Below are positions 7,854 to 17,738 of a stretch of DNA of 33,201 nt, in pieces; position 1 is the stretch's first letter; every line of letters starts with the position of its first letter. The notes below the pieces were generated by a model. The model did no database searches and had not been told where the DNA came from. It was given only the letters and a program-made list of their open reading frames with translations. Source of the DNA: Actinomycetes bacterium (GTDB lineage: Bacteria > Actinomycetota > Acidimicrobiia > Acidimicrobiales > Bog-793); the NCBI GenBank assembly GCA_021809805.1, contig JAJZKA010000022.1, forward strand, positions 1 through 33,201, given 5' to 3'. The translations under genes were made by a program, and so were the position numbers.

Positions 7854-8519
7854 GTGCCCCCCGCTCGCCTCGCCTGCTTCGATCTCGACAACACCTTGAT
7901 CGACCGTCAGGCGGCCTTCGCGGCCTGGGCATCGGACTTCTGTGCAGCGCGGGGCCTCGGCGAGGAGGCGGTCGCGCACTTGGTCCGCCTTGACGACGAC
8001 GGGTTCGCGACGCGCGAGGAGGTCTTCGGCCCGGCGCGCGAGGCGCTCGGGCTCGCCGAGGAGACCGGCGCGCTGATCGGCCAGTACCGCGCCGAATACC
8101 CCCGCTTCGTCGCGCCGGCCGCCGGGGCGGCGAACGAGCTCGCGCGGCTGCGCGCACAGTCATGGCGCGTCGCGCTCGTCACGAACGGTCCGGTGAGCCA
8201 GCACGACAAGCTGGCGCGCGCTGGGCTTGCGACGTGCTTCGACGCCATTGTCGTCTCGGCGGAGGTCGGCGTCGAAAAGCCGAACCGGGCGATCTTCGTC
8301 GAGGCGGCGCGCCGCTGCGGGACCAGCCTCGAAGAGGCCGAGGTCGCCTTCATGGTCGGCGACGCCCCGGCGACCGATGTCGGTGGCGCCTGGGCGGCGG
8401 GGATGCGGACGGTCTGGATGCGCCGGGGCCGCCGATGGCCGTTGCGCGCGCTCCACCCCGACCACATCGCCGACACGGTTGCCGAGGCCGTCGAGGCGAT
8501 CCTGGGGGCGGCGCGCTAG
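7854..8519 (+). CDS. HAD superfamily hydrolase
   Basis: A 221-residue haloacid-dehalogenase-type phosphohydrolase. Motif I FDLDNTLID gives the nucleophile D10 and acid/base D12. A helical cap (about residues 15-95) follows. Motif II is LVTNG, motif III lysine is in GVEKPNRAIF, and motif IV is MVGDAPATDVGGAWAAGM. This order is typical of subfamily I enzymes acting on small phosphorylated metabolites; the substrate is unknown. The frame is open upstream inside the PurM-like gene, but homology begins right after the GTG at 7854, four bases past the previous TGA. The stop codon TAG is also the first three bases of the CIRCE operator of hsp20, so the aro block ends exactly at the heat-shock regulatory site. 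Confidence 0.85.
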   Translation: MPPARLACFDLDNTLIDRQAAFAAWASDFCAARGLGEEAVAHLVRLDDDGFATREEVFGPAREALGLAEETGALIGQYRAEYPRFVAPAAGAANELARLRAQSWRVALVTNGPVSQHDKLARAGLATCFDAIVVSAEVGVEKPNRAIFVEAARRCGTSLEEAEVAFMVGDAPATDVGGAWAAGMRTVWMRRGRRWPLRALHPDHIADTVAEAVEAILGAAR

Positions 8520-8541
8520 CACTCGCCGGGTGAGAGTGCTA
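8517..8541 (+). promoter_or_regulatory. CIRCE operator (HrcA binding site) of hsp20
   Basis: TAGCACTC at 8517-8524 and GAGTGCTA at 8534-8541 form a perfect inverted repeat with a nine-base spacer. This is the core of the CIRCE consensus TTAGCACTC-N9-GAGTGCTAA; only the outermost T and A are missing. HrcA represses heat-shock genes through CIRCE. The left arm overlaps the stop codon of the HAD gene. hsp20 starts 72 bases downstream. The sequence match is direct; HrcA control is from established knowledge. Confidence 0.9.
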
Positions 8542-8545
8542 TCCT

Positions 8546-8573
8546 GAGTGCTAGCCACTAATGATTAGTGGCT
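8546..8573 (+). promoter_or_regulatory. Third CIRCE half-site and 9-3-9 palindrome upstream of hsp20
   Basis: GAGTGCTA at 8546-8553 repeats the right CIRCE arm 12 bases downstream, in direct orientation. It runs straight into AGCCACTAA (8553-8561), TGA, and TTAGTGGCT (8565-8573), a perfect nine-base inverted repeat with a three-base centre. The AT-rich palindrome stands out in this GC-rich DNA and could be a second operator. It does not match the HspR site (HAIR) consensus. Which protein binds is unknown. Confidence 0.6.
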
Positions 8574-8612
8574 GCAATGCCATAAGGATTCAGCACGCAA
8601 GGAGTGGTGATC

Positions 8613-9065
8613 ATGGCGCTACTTCGCACCGACCCGTTCCGCGAGGTCGATCGGCTCTTCCAGCAGGTCTGGGGTCCGTCCATCGGGCGGTCGACCATGT
8701 CTATGCCAATTGACGCCTACCGCAAGGGCGATCAGTTCCTCGTCCGCGTCGACTTGCCCGGGGTACGGTCCGAGGCGATCGAGCTCACCGTCGAGGACAA
8801 CGTGCTCACCGTGAAGGCGGAGCGCCCGGTTCCTGAGTTCAGCGGCGAGGTCGACACGCTCGTGGCCGAGCGCGTCTACGGCAGCTTCAGCCGCCAGCTC
8901 TTTCTTGGCCACAACCTCGACACTTCCAAGATCGAGGCTCGCTATGAGGACGGCGTGTTGAACATCGCCATCCCGGTCGCCGAGCACGCTCGACCGCGGC
9001 GCATTTCGGTCGGTACCGACGGCGAATCGGTGCGCCTCACCGCTGAGACCGGCGAGCGGCACTGA
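8613..9065 (+). CDS. hsp20: Hsp20 / alpha-crystallin family small heat-shock protein
   Basis: A 150-residue ATP-independent holdase that keeps unfolding proteins soluble. Residues about 33-135 form the alpha-crystallin domain: MSMPIDAYRKGDQFLVRVDLPGV (here as two adjoining strands), IELTVEDNVLTVKAER, and the conserved YGSFSRQLFLG and YEDGVLNIAIPV segments. A short variable C-terminal tail follows. An open frame begins at GTG 8604, but that GTG is part of the AAGGAG Shine-Dalgarno (8599-8604). ATG at 8613, eight bases after it, is the real start. Upstream CIRCE and palindrome sites point to heat-inducible, repressor-based control. A strong hairpin follows the gene, so it is probably transcribed alone, between the aro and pyr blocks. 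Confidence 0.95.
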   Translation: MALLRTDPFREVDRLFQQVWGPSIGRSTMSMPIDAYRKGDQFLVRVDLPGVRSEAIELTVEDNVLTVKAERPVPEFSGEVDTLVAERVYGSFSRQLFLGHNLDTSKIEARYEDGVLNIAIPVAEHARPRRISVGTDGESVRLTAETGERH

Positions 9066-9131
9066 CGAGCCGGTCGCGAGCCGTTCCGCGGAGCCGGGCG
9101 GCCATTGGGCCGGTCGGATGCAGGGAAGGTC

Positions 9132-9155
9132 GGGCCCCCGCTTCGGCGGGGGCCC
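9132..9155 (+). terminator. Transcription terminator hairpin after hsp20
   Basis: GGGCCCCCGC (9132-9141), loop TTCG, and GCGGGGGCCC (9146-9155) give a perfect 10-bp GC stem closed by a stable UUCG tetraloop, 66 bases after the hsp20 stop. No T-run follows, which is common for hairpin terminators of GC-rich actinobacteria. Confidence 0.75.
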
Positions 9156-9157
9156 GC

Positions 9158-9194
9158 GCGCTCCGCGGCCGGAGGTGTTGGGACACCGGAGCGC
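9158..9194 (+). repeat. Nested stem-loop between hsp20 terminator and pyrR promoter
   Basis: GCGCTCCG (9158-9165) pairs with CGGAGCGC (9187-9194). Inside lies GGTGT-TGGG-ACACC (9174-9187), whose last base is shared with the outer arm. It sits three bases after the hsp20 terminator and 37 bases before the -35 of pyrR. It may be a second terminator or an operator; nothing further can be said from sequence. Confidence 0.4.
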
Positions 9195-9230
9195 TCATGT
9201 GGCGCGTGGGCGGGCCAACCAAGGCGGATC

Positions 9231-9258
9231 TTGCGGGCGCGGCCGGCGCCGGTAAGAT
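9231..9258 (+). promoter_or_regulatory. Promoter of the pyr operon
   Basis: TTGCGG (9231-9236) and TAAGAT (9253-9258) are separated by 16 bases and resemble sigma-70-type -35 and -10 boxes. Transcription would start near 9265, giving a leader of about 50 bases that contains the PyrR-binding hairpin and the pyrR ribosome binding site. Confidence 0.6.
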
Positions 9259-9273
9259 CGGAGCGGACGTGAA

Positions 9274-9293
9274 ACGGGTCCCGTGAGGCCCGT
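9274..9293 (+). promoter_or_regulatory. PyrR-binding RNA hairpin in the pyr leader
   Basis: ACGGG (9274-9278) pairs with CCCGT (9289-9293) and presents the loop TCCCGTGAGG. This fits the PyrR recognition consensus UCCNGNGAGG at the top of a hairpin. The Shine-Dalgarno AGGGAG (9301-9306) lies eight bases downstream and the pyrR GTG follows at 9314. No terminator/antiterminator pair is seen between them, so control is probably translational: PyrR with UMP hides the ribosome site, as described for mycobacterial pyr leaders. Confidence 0.75.
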
Positions 9294-9313
9294 ACGGACG
9301 AGGGAGCCATCCT

Positions 9314-9883
9314 GTGGCCACAACCGAACGGCGGAGGGCGCGCGCCGATGGGCGCGTGTTCCGCCCGCGTGCCGTCGTGATGGACGGTGCCGACGTCCGC
9401 CGGGCGCTCGTGCGTATCGCCCATGAGGTGATCGAGCGCAATCACGGCACCGAGGGCCTCGTCGTCGTCGGTCTGCACGCCGGTGGGGTACCCCCGGCGC
9501 GTCACCTCGTCGGGCTGCTCAGCGAGATCGCGGGCCATGAGGTCCCCTTTGGGACGCTCGACGCCGCTTTGTATCGCGACGATGTCACCCTGCGGCCGGT
9601 GCTGCCCCAGGCGGCAACGCACCTCGACCATGACCTCACCGGCAAGGTAGTGGTGCTCGTCGACGACGTGCTGTTCACCGGCCGGACCGTTCGCGCCGCT
9701 CTCGATGCGCTGGCGGACTTCGGACGTGCCCGAGCGGTCCAGTTGGCGGTGATGGTCGACCGCGGCCACCGCGAGCTGCCGATCCGCCCCGACTTTGTCG
9801 GCAAGAACCTGCCGACTCGCCTCGATGAGCTCGTCGAGGTCAGCGAGCAGGGGGTCGCGATCGGCGACCTCGTGACGCCGTGA
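9314..9883 (+). CDS. pyrR: PyrR: pyr operon regulatory protein / uracil phosphoribosyltransferase
   Basis: PyrR senses UMP and binds pyr leader RNA to lower expression; it also has uracil phosphoribosyltransferase activity. The 189-residue protein has the type I phosphoribosyltransferase fold with the PRPP loop VDDVLFTGRT at residues 116-125. Upstream are the flexible-loop region (DAALYRDDV) and the substrate-binding VVGLHAGGVPPARHL segment; downstream is VMVDRGHRELPIRPDFVG with the family VDRGHRELP signature. The start is GTG at 9314, seven bases after AGGGAG. The protein lies directly behind its own predicted RNA target. Its stop overlaps pyrB (GTGA at 9880). Confidence 0.96.
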   Translation: MATTERRRARADGRVFRPRAVVMDGADVRRALVRIAHEVIERNHGTEGLVVVGLHAGGVPPARHLVGLLSEIAGHEVPFGTLDAALYRDDVTLRPVLPQAATHLDHDLTGKVVVLVDDVLFTGRTVRAALDALADFGRARAVQLAVMVDRGHRELPIRPDFVGKNLPTRLDELVEVSEQGVAIGDLVTP

Positions 9884-10890
9884 CGAGCGCGCTGGTTGGC
9901 GTCCGGCGCCACCTGCTGTCGATCGCCGATCTCAAGCGGGACGAGCTGATCGAGCTGCTCGCGCTGGCTGACTCGTTCGCCGAGGTCGTCGACCGGCCGA
10001 TTCCAAAGGTGCCCACGCTGCGCGGCCGCACGGTCGCCACCTTGTTCTTCGAGGCCTCGACGCGCACCCGCCTGTCGTTCGAGACCGCCGCCAAGCGGCT
10101 GTCGGCGGACACGATGAGCTTTAGTGTCTCTGGCTCGTCGATGGCCAAGGGAGAGTCGTTGCGCGACACCGTCGAGACGCTCGATGCGATGGGCATCGAC
10201 GTCATGGTGGTGCGCCACCATTCCGCCGGAGCGCCGCACCAGGTCGCCCGCTGGGTGCGCGCGGCAGTGGTCAATGCTGGCGACGGCCAGCACGAGCACC
10301 CCACCCAAGCCCTGCTCGACTGCTTTACCTTGCGGGAAGTGCTCGCCGAGCGCGCCGGCGGCCGGCCGCCGGAGGACCTTTGCGGCCTGAAGGTGGCGAT
10401 CGTCGGCGACGTGCGCCACTCGCGCGTCGCCCGTTCGGACGTGCTCGCCCTGTCCGCGCTCGGGGCTGAGGTCCACCTGGTGGCACCGGCCACCTTGATG
10501 CCGTGCTCGCTCGAGGGCTGGCCGATTGTGGGCGCCGGCGCCGAGCTCGACGCGCTGGTCGGCGAGATGGATGCCATCTACCTCCTGCGCCTGCAGCTCG
10601 AGCGGATGAGCGCCGGCCTGCTGCCGTCGCTGCGCGAGTACGCCACCCGCTTTGGCCTGAGCACCGAGCGCGCCATGAGGATGAAAGAGGGCGCCGTGGT
10701 GCTCCATCCTGGTCCGATGAACCGCGGCGTGGAGATCGATGCTGCCGTCGCCTCCTCCGAGCGTGCTCGCGTCACGCGTCAGGTGCGCAACGGTGTCGCC
10801 GTCCGCATGGCTGTGCTCTTTCACCTCCTCGAGCCGGCAGGCGGCGCCCCCGCACCGCTCGAGGGCCTGGCAGACCGGGCGGAGCGATGA
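9880..10890 (+). CDS. pyrB: Aspartate carbamoyltransferase catalytic chain
   Basis: The enzyme joins carbamoyl phosphate and aspartate to carbamoyl aspartate, the first committed step of pyrimidine synthesis. The 336-residue protein has the carbamoyl-phosphate motif FFEASTRTRLSFETAAKRL, the S80/K84-type loop SSMAKGESLRDTVETL, the histidine loop VRHHSAGAPHQVA, HEHPTQALLD, and the C-terminal HPGPMNRGVEID with the aspartate-binding region. No pyrI regulatory chain is present, as expected for this operon type. The start GTG overlaps the pyrR stop. The stop overlaps the pyrC ATG (ATGA at 10887). Confidence 0.97.
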   Translation: MTSALVGVRRHLLSIADLKRDELIELLALADSFAEVVDRPIPKVPTLRGRTVATLFFEASTRTRLSFETAAKRLSADTMSFSVSGSSMAKGESLRDTVETLDAMGIDVMVVRHHSAGAPHQVARWVRAAVVNAGDGQHEHPTQALLDCFTLREVLAERAGGRPPEDLCGLKVAIVGDVRHSRVARSDVLALSALGAEVHLVAPATLMPCSLEGWPIVGAGAELDALVGEMDAIYLLRLQLERMSAGLLPSLREYATRFGLSTERAMRMKEGAVVLHPGPMNRGVEIDAAVASSERARVTRQVRNGVAVRMAVLFHLLEPAGGAPAPLEGLADRAER

Positions 10891-12188
10891 GCGCGGGCGG
10901 TTCCGTCGTGATCCGCGGCGGTGAGGTCGTGGATGCAACCGGCGTGCACCGCGCCGACGTGCTCGTCGGTGCCGGCATCGTGCAGGTTGTCGAGGAGTCG
11001 CTCGGGGTTCCGCCCGGGGCGCTCGTGCTGGATGCCGGCGGATGCCTCGTCGCTCCTGCGCTGGTGGACCTGCATACGCACCTGCGTGAACCGGGCGCCG
11101 AGCAGGCAGAGACAATCGAGTCCGGCAGCCGTGCCGCTGCGCTCGGCGGCTACAGCGCCGTCGTGGCGATGCCCAACACGACGCCAGCGATCGACTGCGC
11201 CTCGGTGGTGCGAGACGTGCGCGCCCTTGCACACGGGGCGCTCGTCGACGTCGCCGTCGCCGCCGCAATCACGGTCGGGCGCGCCGGTGAGCGCCTGGTG
11301 CCCTTCGCGGAGCTCGCCGAGCTCGGCGTGCGACTGTTTACCGATGATGGCGCCGGCGTGCAAGACGCCGGGTTGCTGCGCCGGGCGCTTGAGTACGCGG
11401 GCGATCTCGGTGTCGTCCTCGCCGAGCACTGCGAGGATGCGAGCCTCGCCAAGGGCGGCTTGATGCACGAGGGTGCCTGGTCGAGCCGGCTCGGCGTCCC
11501 GGGCCAGCCGGCGCTGGCCGAGGAGGTGATGCTCTCGCGCGACCTGGCGCTCGTGCGCTTGACCGGCACGCCGATGCACTTTTTGCACCTGTCGACCGCG
11601 GGCTCGATCCGGCTGTTGGCCGAAGCCCGTGCCGAAGGCCTTCCGGTCACCGCCGAGGTGACCCCGCACCATCTCAGCCTCACCGATGCGGAGCTGTCGT
11701 CTTTCGACGCGGTGTTCAAGGTGAACCCTCCCCTGCGCAGCGAGGGGGACGTCGCCGCGCTCCGCCGCGCCTGCGCGGACGGGTTGATCGATGCGATCGC
11801 CACCGATCACGCCCCCCATCCCCGCGAAGCCAAGGAGGCGCCGCTCGAGGATGCTCCGCCGGGGATGCTCGGGCTCGAGACTGCGCTCTCGGTGGCCTGG
11901 GGGGCGCTCGTCGAGTCGGGGCTGATCTCGGCGGCTCGCCTCTTCTCGCTCTTTACCGTCCAACCGGCGCGCATCGCCGGGCTGGGCGCGCACGGCGGAC
12001 CGATCGCGGCCGGCCGGCCGGCGCAGCTTTGCGTCTTCGACCCAGCCGAGCGCGTCCTCGTCGAGCCGGAGCGCTCGGCGAGTCGCAGCGCCAACACGCC
12101 CTTTGGCGGGCGATGGCTGACGGGCAAGGTCCGGCACACGCTGGTGCACGGCGAGCCGGTGGTGATCGACGGGAAGGCACAACGATGA
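10887..12188 (+). CDS. pyrC: Dihydroorotase
   Basis: The zinc amidohydrolase cyclises carbamoyl aspartate to dihydroorotate. The 433-residue protein is of the long, class I type. It shows the metal-binding DLHTHLREPG (H63, H65), MPNTTPAIDC, AEHCED, a histidine in FLHLSTAGS, VTPHHL, and the catalytic aspartate of ATDHAPH (D307). The frame remains open back to 10503, but that region is pyrB read out of frame. ATG 10887 overlaps the pyrB stop (ATGA) and begins the usual VVIRGGEVVDATG beta-sandwich. The stop overlaps the carA ATG (ATGA at 12185). Confidence 0.97.
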   Translation: MSAGGSVVIRGGEVVDATGVHRADVLVGAGIVQVVEESLGVPPGALVLDAGGCLVAPALVDLHTHLREPGAEQAETIESGSRAAALGGYSAVVAMPNTTPAIDCASVVRDVRALAHGALVDVAVAAAITVGRAGERLVPFAELAELGVRLFTDDGAGVQDAGLLRRALEYAGDLGVVLAEHCEDASLAKGGLMHEGAWSSRLGVPGQPALAEEVMLSRDLALVRLTGTPMHFLHLSTAGSIRLLAEARAEGLPVTAEVTPHHLSLTDAELSSFDAVFKVNPPLRSEGDVAALRRACADGLIDAIATDHAPHPREAKEAPLEDAPPGMLGLETALSVAWGALVESGLISAARLFSLFTVQPARIAGLGAHGGPIAAGRPAQLCVFDPAERVLVEPERSASRSANTPFGGRWLTGKVRHTLVHGEPVVIDGKAQR

Positions 12189-13299
12189 AGGGGAGCGAGA
12201 TGGCCGCAAGCCCGGTGCGACACGAGTGCCCCGAAGCATTGTTGGTCTTGGCGGACGGAACGGTCTTTCGGGGCCGGGCCTTCGGGGCGCTTTGTGCCGA
12301 GGGGACGGTCGCCACCGGTGAGCTCGTGTTCAACACGGTCATGTCCGGCTACCAAGAGGTGATCACCGATCCCTCTTATGCCGGGCAGGTGGTCGCCTTC
12401 ACCTACCCCCACATCGGCAACTACGGCATCAACGCCGCGGACGAAGAGAGCGATCACCCTCAGGTGCGCGCGATCGTGGTGCGCGACCTCGTCCACCGCC
12501 CGAGCAGTTGGCGCGCCGAGGGCAATCTCGAGGACTATCTCGCCGCGCATGGCCTCGGCGGGATCAGCGGGGTCGATACGCGTCGGCTGACGCGCCACCT
12601 GCGCGAGGCCGGCGCGATGTGCTGCGCGCTGGGCGTCGCAGACGAGGCAACGCTGCACGCTGCGGCGCGCGCCGAGCCGGGGACCGAGGGCCAGGACCTT
12701 GTGGGCAGCGTGACCACGAAGACGCCGTATCGAGCCGGGAGCGGGCCGCTGTCGATCGTTGCCCTCGACTACGGGATCAAACGGAGCATCGTGGCGGGCC
12801 TCGCCGCCCATGCCACTGTCGAGGTCGTGCCGGCGGCGACGCCCGCGAGCGAGGTGCTGGCGCGCCACCCCGACGGCGTCTTTCTCTCCAATGGTCCGGG
12901 CGACCCCGCCGCGCTCGGGGGACTTGTTGACGAGCTGAGCCAGCTGCTCGCCAAGGTGCCGATCTTCGGCATCTGCCTCGGGCATCAGCTGCTGGCGAGC
13001 GCGCTCGGTGGGAGCACCTACAAGCTGACCTTCGGCCATCACGGTGGCAACCATCCCGTCAAGCGCCTGGCGAACGGCGTCGTCGAGGTGACCAGCCAGA
13101 ACCACGGCTATGCCGTCGCCGCCGACAGCGTGAGTGGCGCCGACGTCACCCACGTCAACTTGAACGATGGGGTGATTGAGGGGCTCGCTGTCCCCGCGAT
13201 GCGCTGCTTCTCGGTGCAGTACCACCCCGAAGCAAGCCCAGGGCCCCACGACGCTCGCTACCTGTTCGCCGAGTTCGTGCGCATGATGCAAGGAGCAGC

Positions 13300-13303
<4 letters not shown>
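12185..13303 (+). CDS. carA: Carbamoyl-phosphate synthase small (glutaminase) chain
   Basis: CarA hydrolyses glutamine and channels ammonia to CarB. In the 372-residue protein, the N-terminal CPSase domain ([39 protein letters not shown]-like PHIGNYGIN) is followed by a class I glutamine amidotransferase domain. That domain has [12 protein letters not shown], the nucleophile C264 in [11 protein letters not shown], and the catalytic His-Glu pair in [16 protein letters not shown] 12185 overlaps the pyrC stop. A second in-frame ATG at 12200 is possible but the overlap favours the first. The stop overlaps the carB GTG (GTGA at 13300). Confidence 0.97.
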
Positions 13304-16652
<3,349 letters not shown>

Positions 16653-16656
<4 letters not shown>

Positions 16657-17636
16657 GCCGCCAGCCCGTTGAGCTGGCGACGCGCGTCGGGCCGATCGAA
16701 CTGCCTAACCCGGTCGCGACGGCGGCGGGCACGGCGGGCCACGGGGCTGAGCTCGCCGCCTATTTCGATCTGTCCGAGCTCGGCGCGCTCGTCGTCAAGT
16801 CGCTTTCTTGCGCGCCGTGGCCGGGCAACGCCGCGCCGCGGGTGCACCCTGTGGCGGGCGGGATGCTCAACAGCGTCGGGCTGCAGGGGCCCGGGATCCC
16901 GGCTTGGATCGAACACGTGCTCCCCGCCCTCGAGCGCAGCGGCGCACGGGTGATCGCATCGTTGTGGGGTACGACGGTCGACGACTTCGCCCGCGGCGCC
17001 GAGCTGTTCGCGGTCGCGCCGTCTGCGGTCGTGGCGCTCGAGGTGAACGTCTCGTGCCCAAACCGCGCCGAGGGGGGCAAGATGTTCGCCCAGTCGGCCG
17101 AGTCGACCGCTGCGGTGATCGCCGCAGCCGCCGGGGCGAGGCGGCCGCTGTTCGCCAAGCTGTCGGCCACCGCACCCGATCTCGTCGAGGTCGCCGGCGC
17201 CGCGCTCGCTGCCGGGGCGGCCGGCCTCACCTTGATCAACACCTTGCCGGCGATGGCGATCGACCTCGAGCGCCGCAGGCCCGTGCTCGGCGCCGCAAGC
17301 GGAGGTCTGTCTGGCCCCGCGCTGCACGCCATTGCCGTGCGCTCGGTCTTTGAGTGCCGGCGCGCCTTCCCAACAACGGGCATTTTCGGGGTCGGTGGCG
17401 TGCTGAGCGGCGAGGACGCCATCGAGCTCCTGCTCGCGGGTGCCGACGCGGTGCAGGTCGGGACCGCCACCTTTGCGGAGCCGAAAGCTGCGTTGCGGGT
17501 GCTGGGCGAGATCGTCGCCTGGTGCGAGCGTCACGGCGTGGCCGCGGTCCGCGATCTCGTCGGTGCCGTGCATCGTGAACCCATGCCTCATCAGGCAGAT
17601 GGGACGTCCGCGAGGCGGAACATTACGAACTGTTAA
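16653..17636 (+). CDS. pyrD: Dihydroorotate dehydrogenase, class 1B-like
   Basis: The FMN enzyme oxidises dihydroorotate to orotate. The 327-residue product has [14 protein letters not shown] at the N-terminus, the GNAAPRV and [12 protein letters not shown] substrate loops, and VNVSCPN with C135 at the catalytic base position. It continues with [48 protein letters not shown] and [10 protein letters not shown]. The NVSCPN cysteine and these loops fit the soluble class 1B enzymes, which normally work with PyrK. No pyrK lies in the window. After the usual C-terminus ([11 protein letters not shown]) there are about 20 residues of non-conserved tail over DNA holding two small hairpins (17584-17597 and 17607-17619). 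ATG 16653 overlaps the carB stop; an upstream open frame is a shadow. Confidence 0.9.
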
Positions 17637-17644
17637 CGACGATC

Positions 17645-17675
17645 TTGGCCCCGCTGGTCACGCGGGCGCTAGCGT
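17645..17675 (+). promoter_or_regulatory. Possible promoter of the first ABC transport module
   Basis: TTGGCC (17645-17650) and TAGCGT (17670-17675, TANNNT) lie 19 bases apart in the 102-base gap after pyrD. The leader would run about 55 bases to the ATG at 17739 and includes a strong purine-rich ribosome site GGGAGGGG (17728-17735). The spacing is long, so this is tentative. Confidence 0.3.
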
Positions 17676-17738
17676 TGCCTGGAATCAATCCCCGGGGAGG
17701 GGAGCCGGCATGTCCGGCACGAGTGCAGGGAGGGGTAA

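Noticed and set aside
8517-8573. Insertion-element end or attachment site suggested by the repeats before hsp20
   Set aside because: The repeats fit regulatory operators, there is no transposase or integrase nearby, and no matching copy was seen elsewhere in the window.
8604-8612. GTG at 8604 as the hsp20 start
   Set aside because: The first G is part of the AAGGAG ribosome site; ATG 8613 has ideal spacing to that site.
9502-11268. Minus-strand open frame of 588 codons opposite pyrR, pyrB and pyrC
   Set aside because: Begins with an arginine run and has no recognisable domain; it is a shadow of the pyr genes.
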